A DNA stretch of 64,000 nucleotides from Rheinheimera texasensis DSM 17496 (GCF_000711985.1 NZ_JONU01000007.1:124001-188000), one strand, 5' to 3'. Positions 10,274-22,867 are shown, counted from the stretch's first letter. Translations and numbers: made by a program. The notes: a model not told the origin generated them from the letters alone.

Positions 10274-10285
10274 TTGTAGCTACAA
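10274..10285. promoter_or_regulatory. Palindrome upstream of brnT remnant, probable BrnA operator
   Basis: Perfect 12-bp palindrome TTGTAGCTACAA just upstream of the toxin remnant. BrnA-type antitoxins repress their own promoter, so an operator role is inferred from placement. Confidence 0.45.
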
Positions 10286-10356
10286 ATAAATGGTGCTTGT
10301 AATGCGCTTGTGGCTGTGTAAAAAGCTGGCAAAAGCGAAGCAGGGCGCTGATTTTA

Positions 10357-10860
10357 TTAGTCTTTTAAAGACAGTTCTGTCTGGATTTTCTGTTGAATTT
10401 CAGTCACCTGATAGCTGGCTTGTGCCGCGAACCGTATCAATGGTAAACCTGCGCTGGCACATGCGGATGCTATCACTAAATCTCGTTTTTGGGTTTTACC
10501 TTTTTGATGGCTTTTGTCATCCAGTTCAATCACGGCAATCACTTCAAGCGTTTGTTTGTTGCACAGCACAAAATCAAAATGCTTGGCGGCAATTTTATTA
10601 AAGGCAATTTTCCAGTGACTTTTGTTCAGGCCTTTGCCTGGTAACAAAATATCGGCAACCCGGACTTTGCCGAAGATCCGGTATTGATCGGCAACGGCTA
10701 AATCCAGCACACCAAGAAAAGAACGCTCAGCAGGACTAAACAGCGTTTTGTTCAGAACATAAGGATAAGGCTGGCCAGCAGCGTTGTTTTTGCCAAATAA
10801 CAGCTTCAGCACAATAAGCAGCAAAATAACGCCGAAAAAAATCATTACAGCATCAGACAT
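10357..10860 (-). CDS. DUF2726 domain protein with N-terminal membrane anchor
   Basis: Unknown function. One hydrophobic segment (about residues 4-20) anchors a cytosolic domain. The domain FSPAERSFLGVLDLAV…RIFGKVRVADIL…FDFVLCNKQTLEVIAVIELDDKSH is the DUF2726 pattern. Its core (DFVL…AVIELDD) resembles a restriction-endonuclease-like fold, but activity is not shown. I start at MSDAV (ATG at 10858-10860) because GGAGAG lies five bases upstream, giving 167 residues. A more distal TTG start is possible but has no Shine-Dalgarno. It stands alone. Confidence 0.7.
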   Translation of the reverse strand: MSDAVMIFFGVILLLIVLKLLFGKNNAAGQPYPYVLNKTLFSPAERSFLGVLDLAVADQYRIFGKVRVADILLPGKGLNKSHWKIAFNKIAAKHFDFVLCNKQTLEVIAVIELDDKSHQKGKTQKRDLVIASACASAGLPLIRFAAQASYQVTEIQQKIQTELSLKD

Positions 10861-11165
10861 AAAGCTCTCCATTGCAGTGAAAATTCCACAGTGCTTGGGA
10901 CGCAAACCAGCACAGCACTAAATGCAATTTGCCATAGATCATCAGCAGAGAAAAGTCGTTAACTTTGATTAAGTTAGCTAGCAGAAGCCAGGTAAGCATT
11001 TCACATAATCAACACATTAGCGGACATAAGGTGGCGCTGATTCTCAGCGGTGATTGTGTAAAATGAAAAACTGCAGATAGCTGCATCAGCTGTGGATAGT
11101 TTGGTAGTTATTTCCTAAATTAGAGCAATACATATAACATTGATATTAATGAAAATATCGACATT

Positions 11166-11193
11166 TTGACAGTGTACATAATAACCCATAATG
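11166..11193 (+). promoter_or_regulatory. Strong sigma-70-like promoter
   Basis: TTGACA (11166-11171), a 16-base spacer, then CATAAT (11188-11193), five of six matches. An AT-rich inverted repeat GATATT/AATATC lies just upstream (11142-11159) and could be an operator. No convincing protein gene follows. Confidence 0.55.
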
Positions 11194-11199
11194 TATATT

Positions 11200-11300
11200 A
11201 TGTTAAATCGAATTATGCGGGAGTGACCGCATCACTCTGGCTTGGTGAACTCGCTAGGTTTAACGTCAGCACCAAGGCCGCGAACACTCCCGCTAATCTA
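11200..11300 (+). ncRNA. Candidate structured small RNA
   Basis: Starting just after the promoter at 11166-11193, the sequence can form nested stems. An outer GCGGGAGTG (11217-11225) pairs with CACTCCCGC (11285-11293), and an inner CTTGGTG (11241-11247) pairs with CACCAAG (11270-11276). GAGTGA/TCACTC is an alternative hairpin at 11221-11236. The outer stem is followed by a T-rich but not classical tail. No known RNA family was recognised. The rest of 10906-11372 shows nothing else. Confidence 0.4.
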
Positions 11301-11372
11301 TTTGAGTTTCTAACTTCAGCACTCAACCAGTCTGTCAGCAACATTTGATGCTATGTACAGTGCATCAAGCGC

Positions 11373-12077
11373 CTAATCTGGCTCTATTTCAATCGCTTCT
11401 GCGATTGGTTGATACAAGCTCGGTTTATTGATTGGAATTGCCAGGAGCCCTGTGTCGATTTTTGGCTGCAGTAAGCAATCGAATTCGTTGATACTGCTGT
11501 GTGGATCAAGCCACGCATCAAAAGCACTTGATGGCAGCATCATCGGCATGGCTTTACTGTGATATGGCATTAGCTTTGGATGTGGAGCTAACGTGATGAT
11601 TGAACACGAATATGTGAGTTCGCCGGTGCTTTTATTGAGCCAGGTGCGGTACAGGCCGGCGAAAGCCAGGGCGCGCTTTCCCATAAAGTCCGTGTAACGG
11701 TTGACGCCTTGCAGAGTTTCAGTTTCACCAAAGCCACTGGCCGGGATGATGCAACGTTGTTGGCGAAATGGCTGGAAGCCGGCGCTGCCACGTACATGGA
11801 GTTTGTCAGCTCTGGTATTAAAACTGGTATATGGGCCTGGTTTAAAGCCCTGTTCTGTCGGTTCCAGTAACAGCCACCAGACGGCGTCTTGCAACCTGCG
11901 CTGACCGTCTTGTTGTAACACGATTGAAACCAGATTGGTGGCACAGATAAAACGCCCTGTTCTGATTGGCAAGTCCAGCTGCATTTGCGCGGGAGCAGCG
12001 GAAAACAATTGTATGCCAAGCTGCTCCAGTAGTTCGATGAGCAATGGATTATCGGTTACATTCAGACGCCCACACAT
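11373..12077 (-). CDS. SRAP/YedK (HMCES-like) abasic-site protein
   Basis: SOS-response-associated peptidase family. These proteins form a thiazolidine cross-link to abasic sites in single-stranded DNA. It has 234 residues and opens with MCGR, whose Cys2 is the catalytic residue after Met removal. The conserved SFNTRAD (near 84), CIIPASGF followed by a Glu (near 110) and MPYHSKAMPMML (near 175, catalytic His) are all present. The ATG has GGGGAAG six bases upstream. No LexA box is obvious in the 5' region. It is transcribed alone. Confidence 0.9.
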   Translation of the reverse strand: MCGRLNVTDNPLLIELLEQLGIQLFSAAPAQMQLDLPIRTGRFICATNLVSIVLQQDGQRRLQDAVWWLLLEPTEQGFKPGPYTSFNTRADKLHVRGSAGFQPFRQQRCIIPASGFGETETLQGVNRYTDFMGKRALAFAGLYRTWLNKSTGELTYSCSIITLAPHPKLMPYHSKAMPMMLPSSAFDAWLDPHSSINEFDCLLQPKIDTGLLAIPINKPSLYQPIAEAIEIEPD

Positions 12078-12241
12078 GCTCTTCCCCGTAAACCATCAGC
12101 GATGCACCACTATAACCGCAGCTGCTAATGGACCGCCAGTACACAGGTATTTGGGACTGGTGTGCAGGCCGAATGGGCAGCTCACACTGCCCTGACTCAT
12201 TTAATTGCCGTCCTTTCTAGCCGTTTTTACGATGTTTGAGC

Positions 12242-12421
12242 TTAAAAGATCTGCAGGATCAGTAGTCCAATGGCTGCTCCAAAAGCAAAAACGCCAGATT
12301 CTATACGTTGCTCTAATGAGTCACGCTTAGGATCCGCTGGTGAAATGACATAGATAAATGCCGTCAGCATTGATACCAGCAACAGGAAACGAAGGACAAA
12401 AACCACATTTTCTACCAGCAC
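12242..12421 (-). CDS. Small putative membrane protein
   Basis: Not recognised. A GTG at 12421 with a CTGGAG motif seven bases upstream opens a 59-residue frame. It has two hydrophobic segments (about residues 8-27 and 42-58) joined by a charged loop (DPKRDSLEQR). The frame extends further upstream without a good start, and that extension is polar and resembles non-coding translation. It could be a real small membrane protein or a chance frame. Confidence 0.35.
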   Translation of the reverse strand: MLVENVVFVLRFLLLVSMLTAFIYVISPADPKRDSLEQRIESGVFAFGAAIGLLILQIF

Positions 12422-12562
12422 GGCAAACTCCAGGAAAAAGTCCCGCCTGCTTTTGGCTGTCGCCAGCGGGAATTCACGTTGGTCGCGCCTGTGGTTACAA
12501 GGGGGATAAACACAGGCTTGGTCAAAGGCAGCAGCACCCATTGCCACTGCAGTGAGATGATT

Positions 12563-13048
12563 TTAAAGTGACGTCGACTTTGGATGCCGCGCATGTTCCG
12601 CTTGCATAGTCACTGTTGCGCCAAAAGCATCCAGCAATGCCTTGTCTGCTACGCTGACACTTTGCTCGGCATGTTGCAACGCATCGACAACTTCTGCCGC
12701 AGCGGATGGCGTCAGGCCCAATTGCTGCCATAAAGTGCTTTGCAATATGCCGGCGCCGCCGCATAAAATCAGCTGCCATTGCTGATTACTGCGCTTAAAC
12801 ACCGCGCGGCCACCCTTCCCTTGGTGCCACCAGTCAGCAACCGCAAAATCACCTGCGATATGGGTCGGCCCCAGCCTTAACGGGTGTTCGCTGCTATGCC
12901 AGGTTTTTCGCATAAAGCCGTGAATTTGTTCCAGATCCGTACCTGCCATGCTTTGGCTATGACTGTCTGCGGCAACATGCTGCGCCGTTGCGATCGGCGC
13001 GAGCATAAATAAACCACAGAAAAACAACGCACTGTGCAACGTGCGCAT
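12563..13048 (-). CDS. Exported copper-uptake-associated protein
   Basis: Small secreted protein of the family annotated as 'copper uptake system-associated'. A signal peptide spans about residues 1-22 (basic MRTLHS, hydrophobic core, cut near ATA-QH). The mature part has HIAGDFAVADWW…GGRAVFKR…WQLILCGG, the family signature, with several His and Met residues. I start at ATG 13046-13048, which overlaps the stop of the TonB receptor (TGATG). This ties it to copper acquisition. An upstream GTG would extend into the receptor gene. Molecular role unproven. Confidence 0.7.
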   Translation of the reverse strand: MRTLHSALFFCGLFMLAPIATAQHVAADSHSQSMAGTDLEQIHGFMRKTWHSSEHPLRLGPTHIAGDFAVADWWHQGKGGRAVFKRSNQQWQLILCGGAGILQSTLWQQLGLTPSAAAEVVDALQHAEQSVSVADKALLDAFGATVTMQAEHARHPKSTSL

Positions 13049-15135
13049 CAGAAATGACCGTCCCAGTTCCACTGCGCTTTTAACCAGGCGGTGCGGCCCG
13101 GTTCATTAACGCGTAGCGTCTGGACATAACCCGGGATGCCGCCACCCATACCATTACCGGCGGCGCGGCTGACAAATTCGGCATAAGTGCGGTCGAGCAA
13201 ATTGTCGACGCCAGCGGTGAACAATAAGCTCTGCACCGGCCGCCAACTGGCGTTTAGTGAAAGGACTGAGAAACCTGATGTTGCGCCTAAATCTTTTCCG
13301 ACAATATTACCCTTGTTGCGGTCAAAGTGGCTTTGTGGACCAACAATCCGCACCAAAGAACCCACTGACCAGTTATCCTCGGCATAGCTCAGGCCTAGTT
13401 TGATCTCCAGCGGTGATACTTGCGGTAAAGCAGTACCGTCAGTGTCGTTATCGCCGCGGGTGTATGCCAGCGTCGCATCAGCTTGCCAGTGGTGGGAGAA
13501 TTTTTGCTGTACACCAAATTCAGCACCATAACTGCTGGCGTCGATGTTTCTGACAAAACCATTTGATTTCATCATGTTGCTGTAATCTACCAAGATATAG
13601 TCACTGATCTCATTGTAAAAAGCCGAAGCTGACCACTCGGTGTCTGCGTCTTTAAACAAATAACCTACATCCAGCTGTGTGGTTTGTTCCGGCGCTATCT
13701 CCTGAAAAGCACTCTTCGATTTGATACCTTCTTTGGCAATCAATTCCCAATAATCCGGGAAGCGCGCAGTGCTGCCAACGCCAATGTACCAACTGGCCGG
13801 AATGCTACTGAATTGATGTTCATATCGGGCAAAACCACTGTGCAGGTCATCGTCGCGCTGCTGCCCGGCCGTTGGGTTTGGCATGGCACTCATCATGCCG
13901 GCGATTTTCAGCCGTTCGTCTGTTGCCTGCCATTGGTCCAGCCGATAGCCGGCCACGACAGTATCAAATTGCGCCAGCTGATAACGCCATTCTGCGAATA
14001 CGCCGACCTGAGAGATCTTGGCATCGTCGAGTAAAGCGCTGTAAATACCAGACGCGGGCGCCGAGCGTGAACTATGCCCACTGTCTTGTTGGTCCGCGCC
14101 CAGTGTCACTTTGTAGTTCATTGACGGCGTAAAAACGGCACTGAGGCGCCCGCCTTTGGTATCGCGCAATAAATTGGCATAGCCCATCATGCCGGGTTTG
14201 CGTAGTTGTTGGTCATCCATCAAATGGTCGACTTCGTTATCGAACCAGTGGAATTTGACTTGCTCCAACCAGGGCGTGATGTTGTTCTTCTCAATACGCA
14301 GATTCAGACTATCTCGCCGGAAACGGGTACCATCCATGCCCCTGTCGGCATAAGCGGCTTCGCCGTCACTGCGGGCACCAGACAACTCTACTTTCGTATC
14401 GACATCCGGTGTCCAACCGACTGCGATATTGCCGCTGTAACGCTGATACCGGGAGTGGATATCGTTGCCATCGCCGTCTTGATAGTCATCTGCAGCTGAG
14501 TTACTGCCGCTTAATAACACATAGCCATTTTGTTGACCGAACTGTAAATCAGCCAGTTCGTCATGGCGGCCAAAGCTCGCAGTGGTCAGACTGCTGTGAG
14601 TGCGAAAACCGGCTTGTTCAAATGGCGCCACGTTGCGGTCAAACAGAATAACAGCAGCAGAATGCCCGGCCCCGTGAGCGACGGATTGCGGGCCTTTGAT
14701 CACTGTCATCGAATCATGTAATTCCGGATAGATATACGCCGTTGGCGCATCCATGCGGAAATTACAGCCGCCTAAAATATTTTCGCCATCAACCAGAATG
14801 CCAAGGCGAGAACCCGCCATGCCGCGGAACACAGCGTCACCGTCGGCGCCGCCTTTACGGGTGACGGAAAAACCCGGGATAGTTTTCAGGTAGTCAGCAC
14901 CGTCGTGTGCCGGTAATGGCTGACGCGGCGCTTTCGGGTCCATCACCAGCTGGCCAGGGCCGTTCAGCACGACGCCGGTGACCTGGACCCGCTCGATATC
15001 TTTTTCGGCTTTGTTAGCAGCATCAGCATCGGCCACGGTGTTTGCCAGCACTGAAACCGGCAGGCAAAACAGGCTAAGCGCCAGCGTCAAACGGGATAAT
15101 TTATAAGAAACAAGAAATGAATGTTGAATGGTCAC
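13048..15135 (-). CDS. TonB-dependent copper receptor, OprC/NosA type
   Basis: Outer-membrane beta-barrel for copper import. A signal peptide is followed by a plug domain (VLDP-like VQVTGVV, TIPGFSVTRKGGADGDAVFRGMAGSRLGILVDGENILGGC) and a 22-strand barrel ending in aromatic F. The motif C-N-F-R-M is the CxxxM copper-binding pair known from Pseudomonas OprC. I prefer the GTG start at 15135 (AAAGG eight bases upstream). An ATG at 15159 lacks a well-placed Shine-Dalgarno. It is coupled to the copper-associated protein downstream. A 17-bp palindrome lies about 60 bases before the start. Confidence 0.88.
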   Translation of the reverse strand: MTIQHSFLVSYKLSRLTLALSLFCLPVSVLANTVADADAANKAEKDIERVQVTGVVLNGPGQLVMDPKAPRQPLPAHDGADYLKTIPGFSVTRKGGADGDAVFRGMAGSRLGILVDGENILGGCNFRMDAPTAYIYPELHDSMTVIKGPQSVAHGAGHSAAVILFDRNVAPFEQAGFRTHSSLTTASFGRHDELADLQFGQQNGYVLLSGSNSAADDYQDGDGNDIHSRYQRYSGNIAVGWTPDVDTKVELSGARSDGEAAYADRGMDGTRFRRDSLNLRIEKNNITPWLEQVKFHWFDNEVDHLMDDQQLRKPGMMGYANLLRDTKGGRLSAVFTPSMNYKVTLGADQQDSGHSSRSAPASGIYSALLDDAKISQVGVFAEWRYQLAQFDTVVAGYRLDQWQATDERLKIAGMMSAMPNPTAGQQRDDDLHSGFARYEHQFSSIPASWYIGVGSTARFPDYWELIAKEGIKSKSAFQEIAPEQTTQLDVGYLFKDADTEWSASAFYNEISDYILVDYSNMMKSNGFVRNIDASSYGAEFGVQQKFSHHWQADATLAYTRGDNDTDGTALPQVSPLEIKLGLSYAEDNWSVGSLVRIVGPQSHFDRNKGNIVGKDLGATSGFSVLSLNASWRPVQSLLFTAGVDNLLDRTYAEFVSRAAGNGMGGGIPGYVQTLRVNEPGRTAWLKAQWNWDGHF

Positions 15136-15195
15136 GGCACATACCTTTAGAAAATGCATGTGCCTGATTTTACGTAAAAGTTCCTGCAGCCCCTA

Positions 15196-15212
15196 TGCGA
15201 CAAATTGTCGCA
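15196..15212. promoter_or_regulatory. Palindromic operator candidate upstream of copper receptor
   Basis: TGCGACAAATTGTCGCA: two perfect 8-base arms around one central base, in the 5' region of the copper receptor gene. A second palindrome, TTTTACGTAAAA, lies closer to the gene at 15168-15179. The regulator is unknown. A metal-responsive repressor is an inference from context. Confidence 0.5.
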
Positions 15213-15248
15213 GCCGGTGTGACTGCGGGCCGTTCCCCTGGTTTAACA

Positions 15249-15740
15249 TTAGAGCAAGATGTAGTCGTTGCCCTGTTGCGCCTGCGCATAATCGCCGGGT
15301 ATCAGATGGACAAAACGGCCTTCGACGGCATCTATCGGAAGACAGTCGTCGACGTCATACAGATTGTCCGTGTGTGGTTTGTCCCACAGCCGCGGCATCC
15401 GAAGTTTACCAAGTTGCTTGGCTTCAACCGGATCGTGCGCGACCACTAGTAAATACTGATGATCTTCGCCAAAACTACCAGGTAAATAACCGCCTAGGTT
15501 AATGAAATACAGTCGTGGCTCGCCGGCTTTGGGGGCGACGTCGCTAAAATGCAGCTGATAACCATCGACGCCCTGCACTTGCCACCAAGAGTCGATATGC
15601 AGGCCTTTGGCTGTACCAAACCATTGTTGTCTGAGCTGGTCAAAACAATCACTGAGCTGCTGGCCAAAGGCAAATACCACGTCATGTACTTCAATTTTGG
15701 CGGCCGGGTGTTTGCCACCCAGCATCACAATAAATAACAT
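15249..15740 (-). CDS. DUF1543 domain protein
   Basis: Unknown function. The start MLFIVMLGGKHPAAKIEVHDVVFAFG and the later LHIDSWWQVQGVDGYQLHF are signatures of the DUF1543 family, and 163 residues fits it. I start at the ATG at 15738-15740, which matches the family start; a longer frame adds 20 unrelated residues. It is cytosolic, with no signal or membrane segment. It is in the same direction as the copper receptor but separated from it by the palindrome region. Confidence 0.8.
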   Translation of the reverse strand: MLFIVMLGGKHPAAKIEVHDVVFAFGQQLSDCFDQLRQQWFGTAKGLHIDSWWQVQGVDGYQLHFSDVAPKAGEPRLYFINLGGYLPGSFGEDHQYLLVVAHDPVEAKQLGKLRMPRLWDKPHTDNLYDVDDCLPIDAVEGRFVHLIPGDYAQAQQGNDYILL

Positions 15741-15842
15741 CCGGTTGTCCCTGTGCTGTTTGTGTGCGGCCAAGCTTAAAGAAAACTGGCCGCTCGTCAA
15801 CAGTTGTCCACGCCAGATATTTTCTGTTGTCGGGTCTGGAGT

Positions 15843-16475
15843 TTAGCTTTTGTTAAACCGCAGCGATTTGCTGAAAAACATGCCGCTGTTGCAATCGGCG
15901 GCGGTTTTGTCGCCCGGCGTGACCACCCGTAGCTGATCATAACTGCCGGCGGGGAGTTGTGCCGTGACTTGTTGTTCAAACACTTTGGCGACCTGGCCGA
16001 TGTGGTCACCATAGCTACTGATGGCGTCGATATCGCCTTGATAGCTGTCGGTAATATCTTCGATGCGCTCAGCCGTCATGCGGGTTTGCTCCAGCAGTTC
16101 GTCGTCCGGTATGCGGTGACTTTTGGTTTGTTGCTCCAGCTCTGCGCTCAGTTGCTCCATTTTATCCTGATGTGGCTGCAGCGCTTTGCTCATCTGGTCC
16201 AGCGGGATTTGCAGCTGGTCCATTTTAAGTTCGGCCTTTTTTACGTCTTGCCAGGCGCTGACTTCTGCCGGCGTCAGGTCGCGTTCGGACTGCAGTTTGC
16301 AGTCTTTCAGTACCTGAAGTTTGTGCCCGGTCGCCATTGATTGTTTGGCTATGGCTTGCTCCGCTGTGGCCTGCTGTGAGGCAAGCACCAGGCTGCAGCT
16401 GCCCAGTAGTAAAATAGCGAAGGTGAAACGATGAAAATGATGGGTTGGGATTTGGCGTTGAATCTTAGTTTGCAT
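15843..16475 (-). CDS. Exported coiled-coil protein of unknown function
   Basis: Not recognised. A 210-residue protein with a long n-region and a hydrophobic core at about residues 17-33 (FTFAILLLGSCSLVLASQQ). This is a signal peptide, or possibly a lipoprotein-like signal because a Cys lies in the core. The mature part is rich in Gln, Glu and Lys with heptad-like helices (about 60-170). Two Cys, at about 59 and 196, could form a disulfide. The ATG has a GAGG Shine-Dalgarno. A periplasmic location is inferred. Confidence 0.6.
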   Translation of the reverse strand: MQTKIQRQIPTHHFHRFTFAILLLGSCSLVLASQQATAEQAIAKQSMATGHKLQVLKDCKLQSERDLTPAEVSAWQDVKKAELKMDQLQIPLDQMSKALQPHQDKMEQLSAELEQQTKSHRIPDDELLEQTRMTAERIEDITDSYQGDIDAISSYGDHIGQVAKVFEQQVTAQLPAGSYDQLRVVTPGDKTAADCNSGMFFSKSLRFNKS

Positions 16476-16568
16476 GTTGACCTCGGGCTCTTCACAAAAT
16501 GTTGATACCTGTTGGTCGTGATGCTTTTTAAAAAAGTTGGTGAATGCTGGAAAAAATTGCAGAAAGTT

Positions 16569-16600
16569 GCCGGCGAAACACTTGTGGGTATTTCGCCGGC
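16569..16600 (-). terminator. Terminator after malic enzyme
   Basis: Perfect 10-bp stem GCCGGCGAAA/TTTCGCCGGC just past the malic enzyme stop. The T-tract on the minus strand is short, so the termination call is moderate. Confidence 0.5.
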
Positions 16601-16606
16601 CTGGGT

Positions 16607-18298
16607 TTAGCTGCTGACGCGTTTATACAGCCGGTATTCTGGTTTCCAGAAATTGCTGTTAATTTTGCGCAGTAAACGCTCGTCATCCATTTCTAAGGCA
16701 TGGCCTTGCGCCATCGCCATTTTCGCTACCGCAAAGGCAATTTCTTTTGATAACTCAGATAATTGCGTCAATGGTGGCAGAATACCGCCCTCGCCTGTGT
16801 TGGCCAGTGGCGAGGCTGCGGCCAGCGTTTCGCTGGCAACCCGCAGCATCTCGTCACTGATATGGCGGGCTTTACAAGCCAGCACGCCAAGACCGATACC
16901 AGGGAAGATATAGCTGTTGTTACACTGCGCCACCGGATAGGTTTTGCCATTATATTCAATAGGTTTAAATGGGCTGCCGGTCGCGATAATGACTTCACCT
17001 TCAGTCCATTCAATAATTTTTTCCGGCCGGGCTTCAATCTGCTTGATGGGGTTACTGAGCGGCATAATGATGGGGAGCGCACAGTTTTTCTTCATCGCTT
17101 TGACAACTGCTTCAGTAAACAGACCGGCAACGCCGGAGACACCGATTAAAATGTCCGGTTTGGCGCAATTCATCACATCCCGCAGCGAGGCGTAATCGCC
17201 GCTAAACGACCAGTGGCCGATCGCGGCTTTGGTTTGCACTAGCGCTTGCTGGAAATCGCGTAAATCTTCCATGCCCTCGGTCAGCAAGCCATGGCGGTCC
17301 ACCATAAACACCTGACCACGTGCTGTTTTATCATCAATGCCTTCGCTGACCATCTGGCTGATCACTTGCTCGGCAATACCACAGCCGGCTGAGCCTGCAC
17401 CAACAAATACCACTTTTTGATCAGAAAGTTTCACGCCTTTTGAACGACAAGCCGCTAGTAAAGTACCAACGGTGACAGCGGCAGTGCCCTGAATGTCGTC
17501 ATTAAAACAACAGATCTGGTCACGGTAGCGTTTCAGCAGCGGCATGGCATTCGGCTGGGCGAAGTCTTCAAACTGCACCATAGCTTCTGGCCAGCGGCGC
17601 TTCACCGCTTTGATAAATTTGTCGACGAATTCATAGTACTCGTCGCCGCTGATACGACGATGGCGGTTACCCATATAAAACGGGTCGTTCAGCAGCTTTT
17701 CGTTGTTGGTACCGACATCGAGGCAGACCGGCAAGGTATAAGCCGGGCTGATGCCGCCACAGGCGGTATACAGCGACAACTTACCAATCGAAATGCCCAT
17801 ACCACCAATACCCTGATCGCCGAGGCCCAATACACGTTCGCCGTCAGTGACGACGATGACTTTGACCTTTTTCTTGGTGGCGCTACGCAGCACATCGTCT
17901 AACTGGTCGCGGTCGCTGTAAGAAATAAACAAACCACGGGCGCTGCGGTAAATGTCGGAGAAACGCTCACAGGCGTCGCCAACAGTTGGCGTGTAAATAA
18001 TTGGCAGCATTTCTTCGAGATGGTTTTGCAGCAGGCGGTGAAACAAAGTTTCATTATTGTCCTGCACCACCCGCAGATAGATGTGTTTGTTGATTGGCTC
18101 TTCAAACGACGAATACTGCATATATGCACGGGCGGCCTGCTCTTCGATGGTTTCATAACGCGGTGGCAACAGGCCGGTTAAGTTAAATGCGGCGCGCTCT
18201 TCGCGGCTGAAGGCACTGCCCTTATTCAGCAAAGGCGTTTCCAGCAGTGCCGGGCCGGCATAGTGGGTGTACAAAGGGGTGTTATCTGCTTGACTCAT
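16607..18298 (-). CDS. maeA: NAD-dependent malic enzyme
   Basis: Oxidatively decarboxylates malate to pyruvate. It has 563 residues, close to E. coli MaeA (565). Visible motifs are [10 protein letters not shown] near 107, [18 protein letters not shown] near 160 (malate and metal site), the Rossmann [15 protein letters not shown] near 307, and MPLSNP near 412. I start at [10 protein letters not shown] (ATG 18296-18298, GGGAAT upstream); the frame reaches slightly further without need. It is followed by a strong hairpin and is apparently monocistronic. Confidence 0.95.
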   Translation of the reverse strand: MSQADNTPLYTHYAGPALLETPLLNKGSAFSREERAAFNLTGLLPPRYETIEEQAARAYMQYSSFEEPINKHIYLRVVQDNNETLFHRLLQNHLEEMLPIIYTPTVGDACERFSDIYRSARGLFISYSDRDQLDDVLRSATKKKVKVIVVTDGERVLGLGDQGIGGMGISIGKLSLYTACGGISPAYTLPVCLDVGTNNEKLLNDPFYMGNRHRRISGDEYYEFVDKFIKAVKRRWPEAMVQFEDFAQPNAMPLLKRYRDQICCFNDDIQGTAAVTVGTLLAACRSKGVKLSDQKVVFVGAGSAGCGIAEQVISQMVSEGIDDKTARGQVFMVDRHGLLTEGMEDLRDFQQALVQTKAAIGHWSFSGDYASLRDVMNCAKPDILIGVSGVAGLFTEAVVKAMKKNCALPIIMPLSNPIKQIEARPEKIIEWTEGEVIIATGSPFKPIEYNGKTYPVAQCNNSYIFPGIGLGVLACKARHISDEMLRVASETLAAASPLANTGEGGILPPLTQLSELSKEIAFAVAKMAMAQGHALEMDDERLLRKINSNFWKPEYRLYKRVSS

Positions 18299-18457
18299 AA
18301 TATTCCCGGAAATAGCGGCCATCTGGCGAAAAGTGGGCGGATTCTACCGCTGTTCAGACCCTGTAGTAAAATTTCAGACAACTGGTCGGACATTTGCGGC
18401 TACCGGTGGCTATTGGCATTTTGTCGGTGCCGCACCATCATTGTCGTGCATCTGACT

Positions 18458-18886
18458 TTATCGTTTAAATTTGGTTTCGAGGATCACCGAAGAATTAGTC
18501 CGTTCGACGCCGTCCAGATCACCAATCTGATCGAGTAAATGACTGAGCTGCTCGGTACTTTGCGCCTGCACTACGGCAATCAGGTCGTATTCGCCGCTAA
18601 TCGCGTACAACTCTGCAATTTGCGGGATTTGTTTCAACTCGTTATTGGTTTTGACCGTCAGCTTTTGTTTCACTTTGATTGACACGTGAGCGGACACTAA
18701 CGACTTGGTGTAGCTGTCACCGTAGTCCAGCACATAACCGCGAATGACGCCGGTCTGCTCCAGCCGCGCGATACGGGTCTGCACTGTAGAGCGGGATAAA
18801 TCTAACAGCCGCGCCAGATCAGACACGCTGGCCCGGGCATTGGTGCGCAGCAGCGCTAACAGTCTTTCATCTTCTTTGCTTAGCAT
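18458..18886 (-). CDS. Lrp/AsnC-family transcriptional regulator
   Basis: Feast/famine regulator of 142 residues. The N-terminal helix-turn-helix covers about residues 3-60 (DERLLALLRTNARASVSDLARLLDLSRSTVQTRIARLE). The AsnC ligand-binding RAM domain (AELYAISGEYDLIAVVQA…) covers 68-142. I start at MLSKEDERLL, the conserved position. The longer frame upstream crosses the divergent promoter region. It is divergent from the arginine-catabolic astCAD genes, so control of that operon by an amino acid signal is a reasonable inference. Confidence 0.88.
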   Translation of the reverse strand: MLSKEDERLLALLRTNARASVSDLARLLDLSRSTVQTRIARLEQTGVIRGYVLDYGDSYTKSLVSAHVSIKVKQKLTVKTNNELKQIPQIAELYAISGEYDLIAVVQAQSTEQLSHLLDQIGDLDGVERTNSSVILETKFKR

Positions 18887-18968
18887 TTTGTCAAAACACT
18901 CCGTCAATATGGCAAAACAAATCGTATATTTGCTGATTATGATACTGCAGTTTGACTGCCCTGCCCAA

Positions 18969-18974
18969 TATAAT
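18969..18974 (+). promoter_or_regulatory. Probable -10 box of ast operon promoter
   Basis: A perfect TATAAT 115 bases before astC in the region shared with the divergent AsnC-type gene. The -35 region is weak, suggesting activator dependence. Tentative. Confidence 0.4.
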
Positions 18975-19089
18975 AAAGGCATTCCGTCCTGGGATGATGC
19001 ATGCTGCTTTGTTAAATGGCCAATGCAGAACAACACCAGGGCTTCAAAAAGCCGCTATAGACGGCGACAGCACTCACGAGGAATTCTAA

Positions 19090-20301
<1,212 letters not shown>

Positions 20302-20354
20302 TCTATGACTTTGACAAGCCGGCGCCTGGCGTCGGCCTTTGCCAGGATTTAAAC

Positions 20355-22867
<2,513 letters not shown>

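Noticed and set aside
11202-11264. GTTAAAT and GTTTAAC around the folded region, similar to integron attC core sites
   Set aside because: The two cores are in the wrong relative order on both strands (core left, inverse core right). No integron integrase or cassette array is present.
11166-11348. A 60-codon plus-strand frame through the candidate small RNA
   Set aside because: Its start would be the promoter -35 TTG. It has no Shine-Dalgarno and the product looks random.
18887-19036. N-terminal extension of the AsnC-type regulator
   Set aside because: It crosses the divergent promoter region and is not found in Lrp-family proteins.
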